Source of the DNA: Chloroflexia bacterium
GTDB taxonomy: Bacteria; Chloroflexota; Chloroflexia; Thermomicrobiales; UBA6265
Direction: 5' to 3'
NCBI GenBank assembly: GCA_013696525.1
Contig: JACCYK010000471.1
Span: 1-5,150 of the forward strand
DNA: 5,150 nt
Below, one piece after another: positions 1-5,150 of this stretch. Position 1 is the first letter of the stretch. Every line of letters starts with the position of its first letter. Below the pieces are notes generated by a model. The model was given only the letters and a program-made list of their open reading frames with translations. It searched no databases and was not told where the DNA came from. The position numbers and the translations under genes are program-made.

Positions 1-165
1 CTCCTCTCGCGTGACGTCTGTATCCACGTCCACGAAAACCACGCGCTGGCCGCTCTTGTCAACGGCCTCCTCCTTACACACGTCCAGGGACATTACCGAA
101 CCGGGCCGGAGGTCTGGATGAACCTCCAGTCCGCTTACGACCTGAGATCGAAGGTAAAGTCATGA
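1..165 (+). CDS. HigA-like (XRE family) antitoxin, C-terminal end, partial and possibly degenerate
   Basis: The plus-strand frame is open from the window edge and stops with TGA at 163-165. The last 20 or so codons read GPEVWMNLQSAYDLRSKVK (from position 103), which matches the conserved C-terminal block of HigA-type antitoxins (usually GTSPEFWLNLQxxYDL). HigA proteins are helix-turn-helix repressors that neutralise a HigB RNase toxin and autoregulate their operon. Upstream the match is poor. A short piece, ALAALVNG (about codons 15-22), resembles the end of the HTH, but the spacing from there to the PEVW block is shorter than the usual 'NG..IT..TALRL...FGT' stretch. A small deletion or frameshift may have degraded the gene. 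The HTH start and any toxin would lie left of the window. The stop overlaps the stop of the convergent oxidoreductase gene by 6 bp. I am fairly sure of the C-terminal motif and unsure that the gene is intact. Confidence 0.5.
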   Translation, partial: LLSRDVCIHVHENHALAALVNGLLLTHVQGHYRTGPEVWMNLQSAYDLRSKVKS

Positions 166-1266
166 CATTGTGTGTGCGTCAGCCCATGCCGGCTGACGCT
201 GCCGGAAACGCGGTGCCACCTCGCTCGCGAACAGGCGCATGCCGTCCGTGTTGGGGGCGTCCATGAACCAGAGCAGGAAGTGGCTGATCCCTTCGGCGAT
301 GTAGTCTCGGAGCCGGCGCGCGATCTGATCGGGGGTGCCGATCAGCCAGTCGACGGCGAGCTTCGCCGGTAGCTCGTCGGTTTCGCCGCGGACGAAGCGG
401 AGCAGGCCGGCGTGCTCGGCATAGCGGTCGAGGAAGGGCTGGATGTCGTCCGGTAGCGGCTGGCCGCCGGTGGCCAGCTCCACCATCCAACGGAGCCGTT
501 CGCGTAGGCTGTCCAGGTCGGGGGCGATCAGGATTTGCGTTTCCAGGCTTAGCTCCAGCTCGGAGCGGGACCGGCCGGCCCGCTCGCAGGCGGCATCGAG
601 CGCCGCGAGCCGGGTTCGCAATTCCGGAATCGAGACCGGCGTCGTGTTCCACCCCTGGCCGTATCTGGCGCAGGCATCGAGGATGCCGGGCGTCGCTTCG
701 CCGAACCAGAGAGGAGGGTGCGGTTGTTGCACCGGCTTCGGGTTCAGGATCGCGTTGTCGACGTGATACGTCTGGCCGGTGTGGGTCACCGGGCCGTCAG
801 TAGTCCAGAGGGCCAGGATCAGCTCCGTCGCCTCGATCAGGTCGGCAATGCGGCGGTCGAGGTCGTCGTTCCAGGGCAGGTCGTAGTTGACATATTCGCG
901 GCGCATGTAGCCGCAATCGAGGAAGTGGATCAGCCGCCCGCCCGAGATTTGATCGAGGGTGGCGCTCATCTTCGCCGCCAGGGCCGGGTGCCGGAAATAG
1001 TTGGCTTGGTGGATCATCCCCAGCTTGGCGCGAGAGGTCGCCCCGGCCAGGGCGGCGAGGACGGTCCAGCCTTCGAGGATGGCGTCATCCTTGCCCAGCA
1101 TCAGGTGGTCGGCCACCCAGAGCGAGTCGTAGCCCAGCGCGTCCGCCAGCCGCCCCAGCTCCATCGTCACCAGGGCGTCGAGCTCGGCGTAGCCCGGGGC
1201 GCGAAAAAGGTTGATGCCGGGGCTGGCGAAGATCGGCAGGCAAAATCCAAACTGGACATCGGGCAT
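160..1266 (-). CDS. LLM-class flavin-dependent oxidoreductase (luciferase-like monooxygenase family)
   Basis: This 368-residue protein has the bacterial luciferase-like TIM-barrel fold, which uses reduced FMN or F420 to oxidise or reduce small organic substrates in the cytoplasm. Family landmarks are GYDSLWVADHL at residues 45-55, the SGGRLIHFLDCGY strand at 108-120, PHPPLWFGE at 182-190 (the usual 'PxPPiwiGG' strand) and the C-terminal IGTPDQIARRLRDYIAEGISHF at about 309-330. Length is normal for the family. The ATG start is preceded by an AGGAG ribosome site with about 9 nt spacing, and the N-terminus MPDVQFGFCLPIF is the expected first barrel strand. It is the last gene of the three-gene minus-strand operon, 18 nt after the dehydrogenase stop. 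Cofactor (FMN or F420) and substrate cannot be told from the sequence. No defect is visible. Confidence 0.93.
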   Translation of the reverse strand: MPDVQFGFCLPIFASPGINLFRAPGYAELDALVTMELGRLADALGYDSLWVADHLMLGKDDAILEGWTVLAALAGATSRAKLGMIHQANYFRHPALAAKMSATLDQISGGRLIHFLDCGYMRREYVNYDLPWNDDLDRRIADLIEATELILALWTTDGPVTHTGQTYHVDNAILNPKPVQQPHPPLWFGEATPGILDACARYGQGWNTTPVSIPELRTRLAALDAACERAGRSRSELELSLETQILIAPDLDSLRERLRWMVELATGGQPLPDDIQPFLDRYAEHAGLLRFVRGETDELPAKLAVDWLIGTPDQIARRLRDYIAEGISHFLLWFMDAPNTDGMRLFASEVAPRFRQRQPAWADAHTMS

Positions 1267-1284
1267 GGCGGACGCTCCTTGCGG

Positions 1285-2415
1285 CTAATCGGAGACGAGG
1301 TGCTGCACTGGCTCTCCCCGCAGCGAGCGGAGGACGTTGTGCCAAATCTCATGCGAGTCGCGGACCCAGGTCCAGGGGCTTTGCCAACCGATGTGCGGGG
1401 TCAGCGTCACCTGTCCGTCTGGCCGCTCGTGCAGGGCGTGCAGCGGGTCGTCGTACGGCAAAGGCTCGTCGACGAAGACGTCAAGCGCCGCGCCGCCCAG
1501 GCACCCAGATCGCAAGGCGCCGGTGAGCGCTGCCTGGTCAACGAGCTTGCCGCGAGCGGTGTTGATGAAGAGGGCATCGGGCCGCATCAGCCCGATCTCG
1601 CGGGCGCCGATGATGCCGGCGGTCCGCTCGTTCAGCGCCAGTTGCACGCTCAGGATGTCCGATTGCCGGAAGATCTCGTCCCATTCGACGTAGGTGACGT
1701 CGTATTCCTCCTCCAGCTCGGGAAAGCGCGCGATGTCCCAGGAGATGACGGGCATCTCGAATGCCCTGGCGATCCGGGCGATGGGGCGGGCGATCTCGCC
1801 GAACCCGAGCAGGCCGAGTGACTTGTCGCGAGCAAGCCCGATGTGGGGGATGGCGCTCCAATCGGCCCCGTACGTCTTGGCCTGGATATGCCCGCGCAGG
1901 ACGTGGAGCCGCTTGAGATGATTGAGGATCAGGGCCCAGACATGCTCCGCCACCGCGATGTAATTGACGAGCGGCGTCGCCGCGACCGGGATGCCGCGCT
2001 CCCGCGCTGCCGGCATCGGCACCCCTCGATAATCTTGGCCGAGGTGTTGAAGCAGCCGCAGCCGCCGGGCGCCAAGGACGGCCCCGGCGGGAAGCGTTTG
2101 CTTATGGATGACGACATAATCGGCGTCGGCGATCGCGCCGGTGAGCTGGTGAATATCGGTCAGCTCGTGGACGGCGTGGGAAAAATCGTCAGCGAGCGAG
2201 CCGAAGATGCCGGGACCGGACATCTCGCCCAGGAACCAGTGCAGCTCGACGTCGTGGCCGGCGAAGAGTTGCGCGAAGCTGGGCGCGTGGACCTCGGCGT
2301 CAGGGTCTTCCTCGATCAGCCATCGCTGAATCGACGGCGACCAGGACGACCAGGGCCGCACCCCGAGTAGCGTGTTCCCGATGTTGTCCCAGACGACGAT
2401 CTTTATCCGGTCCAC
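1285..2415 (-). CDS. D-isomer-specific 2-hydroxyacid dehydrogenase (NAD-binding)
   Basis: This 376-residue cytoplasmic enzyme belongs to the family that interconverts D-2-hydroxyacids and 2-ketoacids with NAD(P)(H), such as glyoxylate/hydroxypyruvate reductase and phosphoglycerate dehydrogenase. The catalytic triad is visible: Arg288 in NTARGKLVD, Glu317 in VFVDEPLP and His341 in TPHIGW. The Rossmann motif is GLLGFGEIARPIARIARAF (about 201-219), with Ala209 where many members have the third glycine. Asp227 at the end of the next strand favours NAD over NADP. NYIAVAEHVWALIL (151-164) is the family helix signature. It is longer than the usual 310-330 residues; the extra length lies in the N-terminal substrate domain (about residues 20-75). 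The start is GTG with AGGGA 7 nt upstream. It is the middle gene of the operon, 38 nt after the isomerase-like gene. The substrate is unknown. Confidence 0.93.
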   Translation of the reverse strand: MDRIKIVVWDNIGNTLLGVRPWSSWSPSIQRWLIEEDPDAEVHAPSFAQLFAGHDVELHWFLGEMSGPGIFGSLADDFSHAVHELTDIHQLTGAIADADYVVIHKQTLPAGAVLGARRLRLLQHLGQDYRGVPMPAARERGIPVAATPLVNYIAVAEHVWALILNHLKRLHVLRGHIQAKTYGADWSAIPHIGLARDKSLGLLGFGEIARPIARIARAFEMPVISWDIARFPELEEEYDVTYVEWDEIFRQSDILSVQLALNERTAGIIGAREIGLMRPDALFINTARGKLVDQAALTGALRSGCLGGAALDVFVDEPLPYDDPLHALHERPDGQVTLTPHIGWQSPWTWVRDSHEIWHNVLRSLRGEPVQHLVSD

Positions 2416-2453
2416 GCCTGTCCCTGCCCGACGCTTGCTGCCCGCGGCGACCC

Positions 2454-3257
2454 CTACGACGATGGTGCCGTCGCCCCCGGATCGTACCCCAGCCCCCGCA
2501 CAAACTCCGCGTTGATCCGGGCGCTCTCATATGGCGAGACATCGCTCACGCTCTGCTCGATCACCACCCAACCCGTGTAGCGTTGAGATTCCAGCTCGCG
2601 GAAAATGGCGGCGAAGTCGATCCCGATCGTGCCCCGGCCCATCTCGACGAATTTGCCTCGGGCCCAGTCCTTCAAGTGGATGTAACCGGTACGCGACCGG
2701 TACTTGCGCAGATGCGCCAACGGGTCCTCGCCGACAAGAGCGATGTGCGAGGCGTCCAGACAGAGCTTCATCGACTCCGTGCGATCGAGGAGGATGTCGA
2801 TCTCGGCCCCCGTCTCGATGGTGCAGGCGACGTGCGGATGATAGGCGACGACGACGCCTCGCTCCGCCCCGTACCGGGCCAGGGCTTCGCAAAAGTTGGC
2901 CAGGTCGGTGTATTCATCGTCAGCCGGCGGCCGCCAGCGGAGGCGGTGGCCGCCGACCAGGCCGAAGAGGCCGGCCCCCATCGCCGCCGCGTAGTCGATG
3001 TGCCGCTTCAGCTTGGTCAGTTGCCGGTCATCGGTGGGGAGCGTCACCGCGCCGAACAGGGACGCCGTTTCCAAGTCGTCCAACTCCCGCGCCAGCGTCG
3101 CCGGCGGGCCAAGCCAATCGAGCGAATGCCAGAACAGCTCGAGCGCGCCCCAGCCCGCCTGCCGGATTTCGGCCAGCATTCGCGGCAGGTTCGGCGTTTC
3201 GCCCCAGTTGATCGTGCTGTAGGCGAATCGCGGCCGCCAATATTTCGGCTCGGTCAC
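2454..3257 (-). CDS. Sugar phosphate isomerase/epimerase-like protein (xylose isomerase-like TIM barrel)
   Basis: This 267-residue protein of the AP endonuclease 2 / xylose-isomerase-like TIM-barrel superfamily (IolE/IolI/hydroxypyruvate-isomerase type) is normally a divalent-metal enzyme acting on sugars, inositols or keto acids. Likely metal and catalytic residues sit at the ends of barrel strands: His140 and His142 in AYHPH, Glu148 in TIETGAEID, Asp168 and His171 in CLDASHIALVG, His194 in YIHLKDWARGKF and Glu234 in VVIEQS. The N-terminal FAYSTINWGETP is the expected first strand. The start is GTG; AGGG lies about 11 nt upstream, a somewhat long spacing. No better in-frame start precedes the first strand. 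It is the first gene of the operon with the hydroxyacid dehydrogenase and LLM oxidoreductase, so it probably supplies or reshapes their substrate. An inosose dehydratase or other aldolase/epimerase role cannot be excluded. Confidence 0.9.
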   Translation of the reverse strand: MTEPKYWRPRFAYSTINWGETPNLPRMLAEIRQAGWGALELFWHSLDWLGPPATLARELDDLETASLFGAVTLPTDDRQLTKLKRHIDYAAAMGAGLFGLVGGHRLRWRPPADDEYTDLANFCEALARYGAERGVVVAYHPHVACTIETGAEIDILLDRTESMKLCLDASHIALVGEDPLAHLRKYRSRTGYIHLKDWARGKFVEMGRGTIGIDFAAIFRELESQRYTGWVVIEQSVSDVSPYESARINAEFVRGLGYDPGATAPSS

Positions 3258-3312
3258 GAGACTATTTTCCCTTCATGCCGTCATCCGGCTCACCCGGTTC
3301 TGATCATCGCCA

Positions 3313-3336
3313 AGGCCGCATCGGCCGATGCGGCCT
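3313..3336. repeat. Perfect 24-bp palindrome 1 (operator or hairpin)
   Basis: The 24 bases are exactly self-complementary (half-site AGGCCGCATCGG). As RNA they would form a 10-bp GC-rich stem with a 4-nt loop. The site ends 55 bp upstream of the isomerase-like start codon. No U-run follows on either strand, so it is not a classical intrinsic terminator. It could be an operator for a dimeric repressor of the catabolic operon or one half of a non-canonical terminator. Confidence 0.6.
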
Positions 3337-3338
3337 CG

Positions 3339-3362
3339 TGTTCCGTCACGCGTGACGGAACA
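3339..3362. repeat. Perfect 24-bp palindrome 2 (operator or hairpin)
   Basis: This is a second exactly self-complementary 24-mer (half-site TGTTCCGTCACG), 2 bp from palindrome 1 and different in sequence from it. On the minus strand it lies 47 nt after the DUF2461 stop. As RNA it would form a 10-bp stem with a CGCG loop, but no U-run follows on the minus strand. It is either a U-less terminator for the upstream genes or a regulator binding site. Confidence 0.6.
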
Positions 3363-3409
3363 TTAGGTCCTCAAGAAGGCCAACCCGGCACAGACTTTAA
3401 AGCGGACCG

Positions 3410-4095
3410 CTAGCGTGGGGTGCGCCGGCGCGATGGGGACTCCTCGCTCATCCCAACATGGGTGTCCATCCATTCCTTGAGAGGTTCGGCTCCGCGCCAG
3501 ATACCCCGGACTCTGTCGATTGCCTCCGGGGTGCTCATCCAGTCCGCTTTCGCATACTCCTTGATGACGGCCGCTCCCTTCCAACGCAGAAACTCGGCAC
3601 GGGGATGGGTCTTCGGAAACCCCGGCGGCGACGTTTTCAATGGTGGTTGCGCACCATGGGTCACCGGCAGCGATCTGGCGGCAAGCTGGGTGGTCAGCTC
3701 CTGGAAACGGTGACCGCTGCTGTCGGTATCGAGCGCCGCCCGGAAACGTTGCAGCTGATCGCGGGCCATCACCATGGATCCATAGCCGGTCACCAGACCC
3801 GATGCCTCCACCCGTAGGTAGTAGCCAGTGCCCCCACCGCCCTGGATTCGCTCGTCGCGCCCACCCAGAGCTTGTAGGGTGACTTGTCCTTGGAGAAGCG
3901 CAGATCCCGGTTCGGGCGAAACATCCGGAGCGGAGGGAACTCATCATCGAGATCGGCGAGCAGTGCCTTCATTGGGTCGCGGACCTTCTCGGCCCACGTC
4001 GTCTTGTTGGTTTCCCAATATGCCTTCGAGTTGTCCATCTCAAGCCCCGCGAGGAACGTGAACAGTTCGGGTGGGAACCCTTGGAAGGCGCTCAT
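3410..4095 (-). pseudogene. DUF2461 family protein (TIGR02453), frameshifted by one missing base
   Basis: Two adjoining minus-strand frames together encode one DUF2461 protein of about 228 residues, the usual family length; its biochemical role is unknown. The first frame (4095 down to about 3854) gives FQGFPPELFTFLAGLEMDNS and the conserved FRPNRDLRFSKDKSPYK block (about 59-75). The second (about 3853 down to the TAG at 3410-3412) continues with ERIQGGGGTGYYLRVEASGL, the family's substrate-domain start, then FPKTHPRAEFLRWKG and DRVRGIWRGAEPLKEW. Adding one base between 3853 and 3854 restores a continuous, family-like protein. The rest of both halves is well conserved and stop-free, so this is either a very recent mutation or a sequencing or assembly error. 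The ATG start has AAGGAGG close upstream and lies 14 nt after the TfoX-domain gene stop, so the two are probably co-transcribed. Confidence 0.85.
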
Positions 4096-4109
4096 CGTGC
4101 CTCCTTCTT

Positions 4110-4463
4110 CTAACGGTCACGGCTGCGCCTACCGGTCTCCATGCCGTTGTACTCCAGCGCCACGCCGATCCAGAAGTCGAAGCTTGGGTCAGTCGCAATG
4201 GCCTCTTCGCTGACCGAGATCCAGCCTTTGTTCATTGCTCGACCGGCACCCATCTCAGCCGGCCGCGCTCCCTTGGCCGTGAGCAGTTCGTCAGCCCGTT
4301 CAGGATCGGCGCGTACCAGTACATCGCCGTCGCTTTGCACGCTGACGACCATTCGTTCGTTCACCATGAAAGACAGGCCACCGAACATCTTCACTTCACG
4401 GACCGCCGACTTGGCCGCCAGCGCCCCTCGGATGCGATCCGCAAGTTCTCTACGATAAGCCAC
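4110..4463 (-). CDS. TfoX N-terminal domain protein
   Basis: This small cytoplasmic protein of 117 residues carries the TfoX/Sxy N-terminal domain only. It shows the hallmark MFGGLSFMV at residues 26-34 and the second-half motif GRAMNKGWISV at about 74-84. In Gammaproteobacteria, TfoX/Sxy proteins activate competence genes, but stand-alone N-terminal-domain proteins like this one are widespread and of unknown function, so no competence role is claimed. I chose the GTG start at 4463 because it gives the family-typical N-terminus MAYRRELADRIR and is preceded by GGGGAGGGG at 4473-4481 with 9 nt spacing. An upstream in-frame ATG at 4517 would add 18 residues with no family match. It sits between the SnoaL-like gene (132 nt upstream) and the DUF2461 gene (14 nt downstream). 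Confidence 0.88.
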   Translation of the reverse strand: MAYRRELADRIRGALAAKSAVREVKMFGGLSFMVNERMVVSVQSDGDVLVRADPERADELLTAKGARPAEMGAGRAMNKGWISVSEEAIATDPSFDFWIGVALEYNGMETGRRSRDR

Positions 4464-4595
4464 CGCCAACAACCCCTCCCCGTGTTCACCGGACAGCACG
4501 GAACGAGCTCGAGACAATCGACGCCATCCAGCCAGAGGCCGCAGGCCGCATACCGCCAGCGCCGCCGCGACGTTAAGGGAGCCCGGACGTGCCGC

Positions 4596-4961
4596 CTACT
4601 GCTCCTGTGGGGGAGCGAACGAGAGGCGATCAAAGACCAGAAGGCTTTCCACGATCCGCCCGTCACGGATAGTGAAGTGTTCGGCGGCGGGTGCGGTACT
4701 AGTCGTTGCCGTGTGTGGATAATAGAATAGCACCGCCCGCTCCTCGTCGCCGAAAAACGCAACATCCGTCAAACCAGTCATGATTTGGACGAAGTCACGC
4801 AGGTAGCCGTGGTAAGCATCCTTCCCGGTGATGTCACCGCCGGGTGCGCGGCAGGTGATGTCGTCGGCAACGTGGGCCATGGCGCCTTCGAGGTCTCCGC
4901 CGGTCCACGCCCGGTGGTAAGCTAGGGCGGTCTCAAGGGCCGGACTGTCGTTCTCGGTCAT
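4596..4961 (-). CDS. SnoaL-like / NTF2-family protein
   Basis: This 121-residue single-domain protein has the NTF2-like alpha+beta cone fold (SnoaL-like group). The first helix and strand are YHRAWTGGDLEGAMAHVADD (15-34), followed by the GKDAYHGYLRDF segment (46-57) and the C-terminal sheet HFTIRDGRIVESLLVFDRLSF (95-115), which is the typical 'f.v.dGkI......D' ending. Members include polyketide cyclases, small-molecule isomerases and ligand-binding proteins; no specific function can be assigned. The ATG at 4961 is supported by a strong GAGGAGGAG site at 4968-4976 with 6 nt spacing. The frame stays open further upstream to about 5129, but that extension is antisense to the sigma factor gene and carries no family match. 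It is divergent from an ECF sigma factor of a group that often has its own SnoaL-like C-terminal domain, which suggests a functional or regulatory link. Confidence 0.88.
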   Translation of the reverse strand: MTENDSPALETALAYHRAWTGGDLEGAMAHVADDITCRAPGGDITGKDAYHGYLRDFVQIMTGLTDVAFFGDEERAVLFYYPHTATTSTAPAAEHFTIRDGRIVESLLVFDRLSFAPPQEQ

Positions 4962-4967
4962 GGTTGT

Positions 4968-4976
4968 CTCCTCCTC
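4968..4976 (-). promoter_or_regulatory. Ribosome binding site deciding the SnoaL-like start
   Basis: GAGGAGGAG on the minus strand lies 6 nt before the ATG at 4961. It is the strongest Shine-Dalgarno match seen in the window and fixes this ATG over upstream in-frame alternatives. Confidence 0.75.
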
Positions 4977-4997
4977 GGCAACGTGAGGTAATGTCCG

Positions 4998-5150
4998 TTG
5001 TGTATTGAGACACCGCCGAACCGACGAACGGAACGCTCTGGGCGGTTCACGCTCGAACAGGCGCGAGCGGGAGACGAGCAGGCATTTCGAGACCTTGTCG
5101 CTCCGTATCTTCGCGAGCTGCATATGCACTGCTACCGGATGCTCGGCTCG
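4998..5150 (+). CDS. ECF subfamily RNA polymerase sigma-70 factor, N-terminal part (runs off the window)
   Basis: An open plus-strand frame runs to the last base of the window. It encodes EQARAGDEQAFRDLV (about 20-34) and the region 2 core YLRELHMHCYRMLGS (37-51), the hallmark start of ECF sigma factors. The 'HCYRMLGS' wording is typical of the SigX5/SigG-like group (TIGR02960 and relatives), which usually carry a C-terminal SnoaL/NTF2-like domain. These proteins redirect RNA polymerase to a small regulon. No ATG or GTG exists in frame between the stop at 4989-4991 and the conserved block. The best start is TTG at 4998, with GAGG at 4985-4988 about 9 nt upstream. Related proteins often begin MTLEQARAGDE; here the aligned position reads Phe (TTC, 5046), so the short start is absent. 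Region 2.4, region 4 and any SnoaL domain lie outside the window. The gene is divergent from the SnoaL-like gene, 36 bp between start codons. Confidence 0.85.
   Translation, partial: MCIETPPNRRTERSGRFTLEQARAGDEQAFRDLVAPYLRELHMHCYRMLGS

Noticed and set aside
1..159. Minus-strand frame that stays open for about 53 codons after the oxidoreductase TGA, reading VMSLDVCKEEAVDKSGQRVV and further to the window edge.
   Set aside because: It is exactly in antisense register with the plus-strand HigA-like frame, has no ribosome site before its ATG and matches no family I know. I cannot rule it out for positions 1-93 because the plus frame is weak there, but the evidence is too thin to call a gene or a stop readthrough.
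718..1821. Plus-strand open frame of 367 codons.
   Set aside because: It lies antisense across two clearly real genes (oxidoreductase and dehydrogenase). Its translation is low-complexity, rich in Arg, Val, Gly and Asp, with no motif; such antisense frames are common in GC-rich DNA.
3258..3409. Sigma-70-type promoter for the isomerase-like operon (TTGGCG and TTGAGG examined as -35 candidates).
   Set aside because: No acceptable -10 element is found at 16-18 nt spacing, so I do not call a promoter.
2583..3413. Plus-strand open frame of 276 codons crossing the isomerase-like gene and the palindromes.
   Set aside because: It is antisense to a convincing TIM-barrel gene and shows no recognisable domain or ribosome site.
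3363..3947. Minus-strand open frame of 194 codons overlapping the DUF2461 gene.
   Set aside because: It is the third frame of the DUF2461 region. Both true frames match the family; this one does not.
4464..4595. Gap between the SnoaL-like and TfoX-domain genes checked for a terminator, small gene or promoter.
   Set aside because: It holds only a short CGAGCTCG palindrome and a small GGCCGCA repeat; there is no convincing hairpin with a U-run and no supported small gene.
4071..4730. Plus-strand open frame of 219 codons opposite the TfoX-domain and SnoaL-like genes.
   Set aside because: It is antisense to two genes with clear family motifs and good ribosome sites; its own product has no recognisable features.

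Overview
The window is a compact, GC-rich bacterial segment. Nearly all of it is coding, and almost all genes lie on the minus strand. The protein types (LLM-class flavin oxidoreductase, sugar-phosphate-isomerase-like TIM barrel, DUF2461, TfoX N-terminal domain, SnoaL-like protein, and an ECF sigma factor of the SigX5/SnoaL-associated kind) suggest a Chloroflexota (Thermomicrobia/Sphaerobacter-like) or actinobacterial genome. That is inference from protein style only; no marker gene is present.

Layout, left to right. Positions 1-165 (plus) hold the C-terminal end of a HigA-like antitoxin that enters from outside the window and ends tail-to-tail with the next gene. Positions 160-3257 (minus) form a tight three-gene operon, transcribed right to left: a xylose-isomerase-like TIM-barrel protein (2454-3257), a D-2-hydroxyacid dehydrogenase (1285-2415) and an LLM-class flavin-dependent oxidoreductase (160-1266). 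The gaps are 38 and 18 nt. This looks like a small catabolic or redox module acting on a sugar-like or hydroxyacid substrate that I cannot name.

Positions 3258-3409 are a 152-nt intergenic region holding two different perfect 24-bp palindromes only 2 bp apart. Positions 3410-4961 (minus) carry a second run of small genes: a SnoaL-like protein (4596-4961), a TfoX N-terminal-domain protein (4110-4463) and a DUF2461 protein (3410-4095). The DUF2461 reading frame is broken by one missing base near 3853/3854. At the right edge (4998-5150, plus) the first 51 codons of an ECF sigma-70 factor run out of the window, divergent from the SnoaL-like gene with only 36 bp between start codons.

I see no RNA gene, CRISPR array, insertion sequence or clear phage element. 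No gene-free stretch exceeds 300 bases. I do not see convincing evidence of an undescribed multi-gene system. The most useful observations are the twin palindromes, the frameshifted DUF2461 gene, the sigma factor/SnoaL divergent pair and the antitoxin end without a visible partner.
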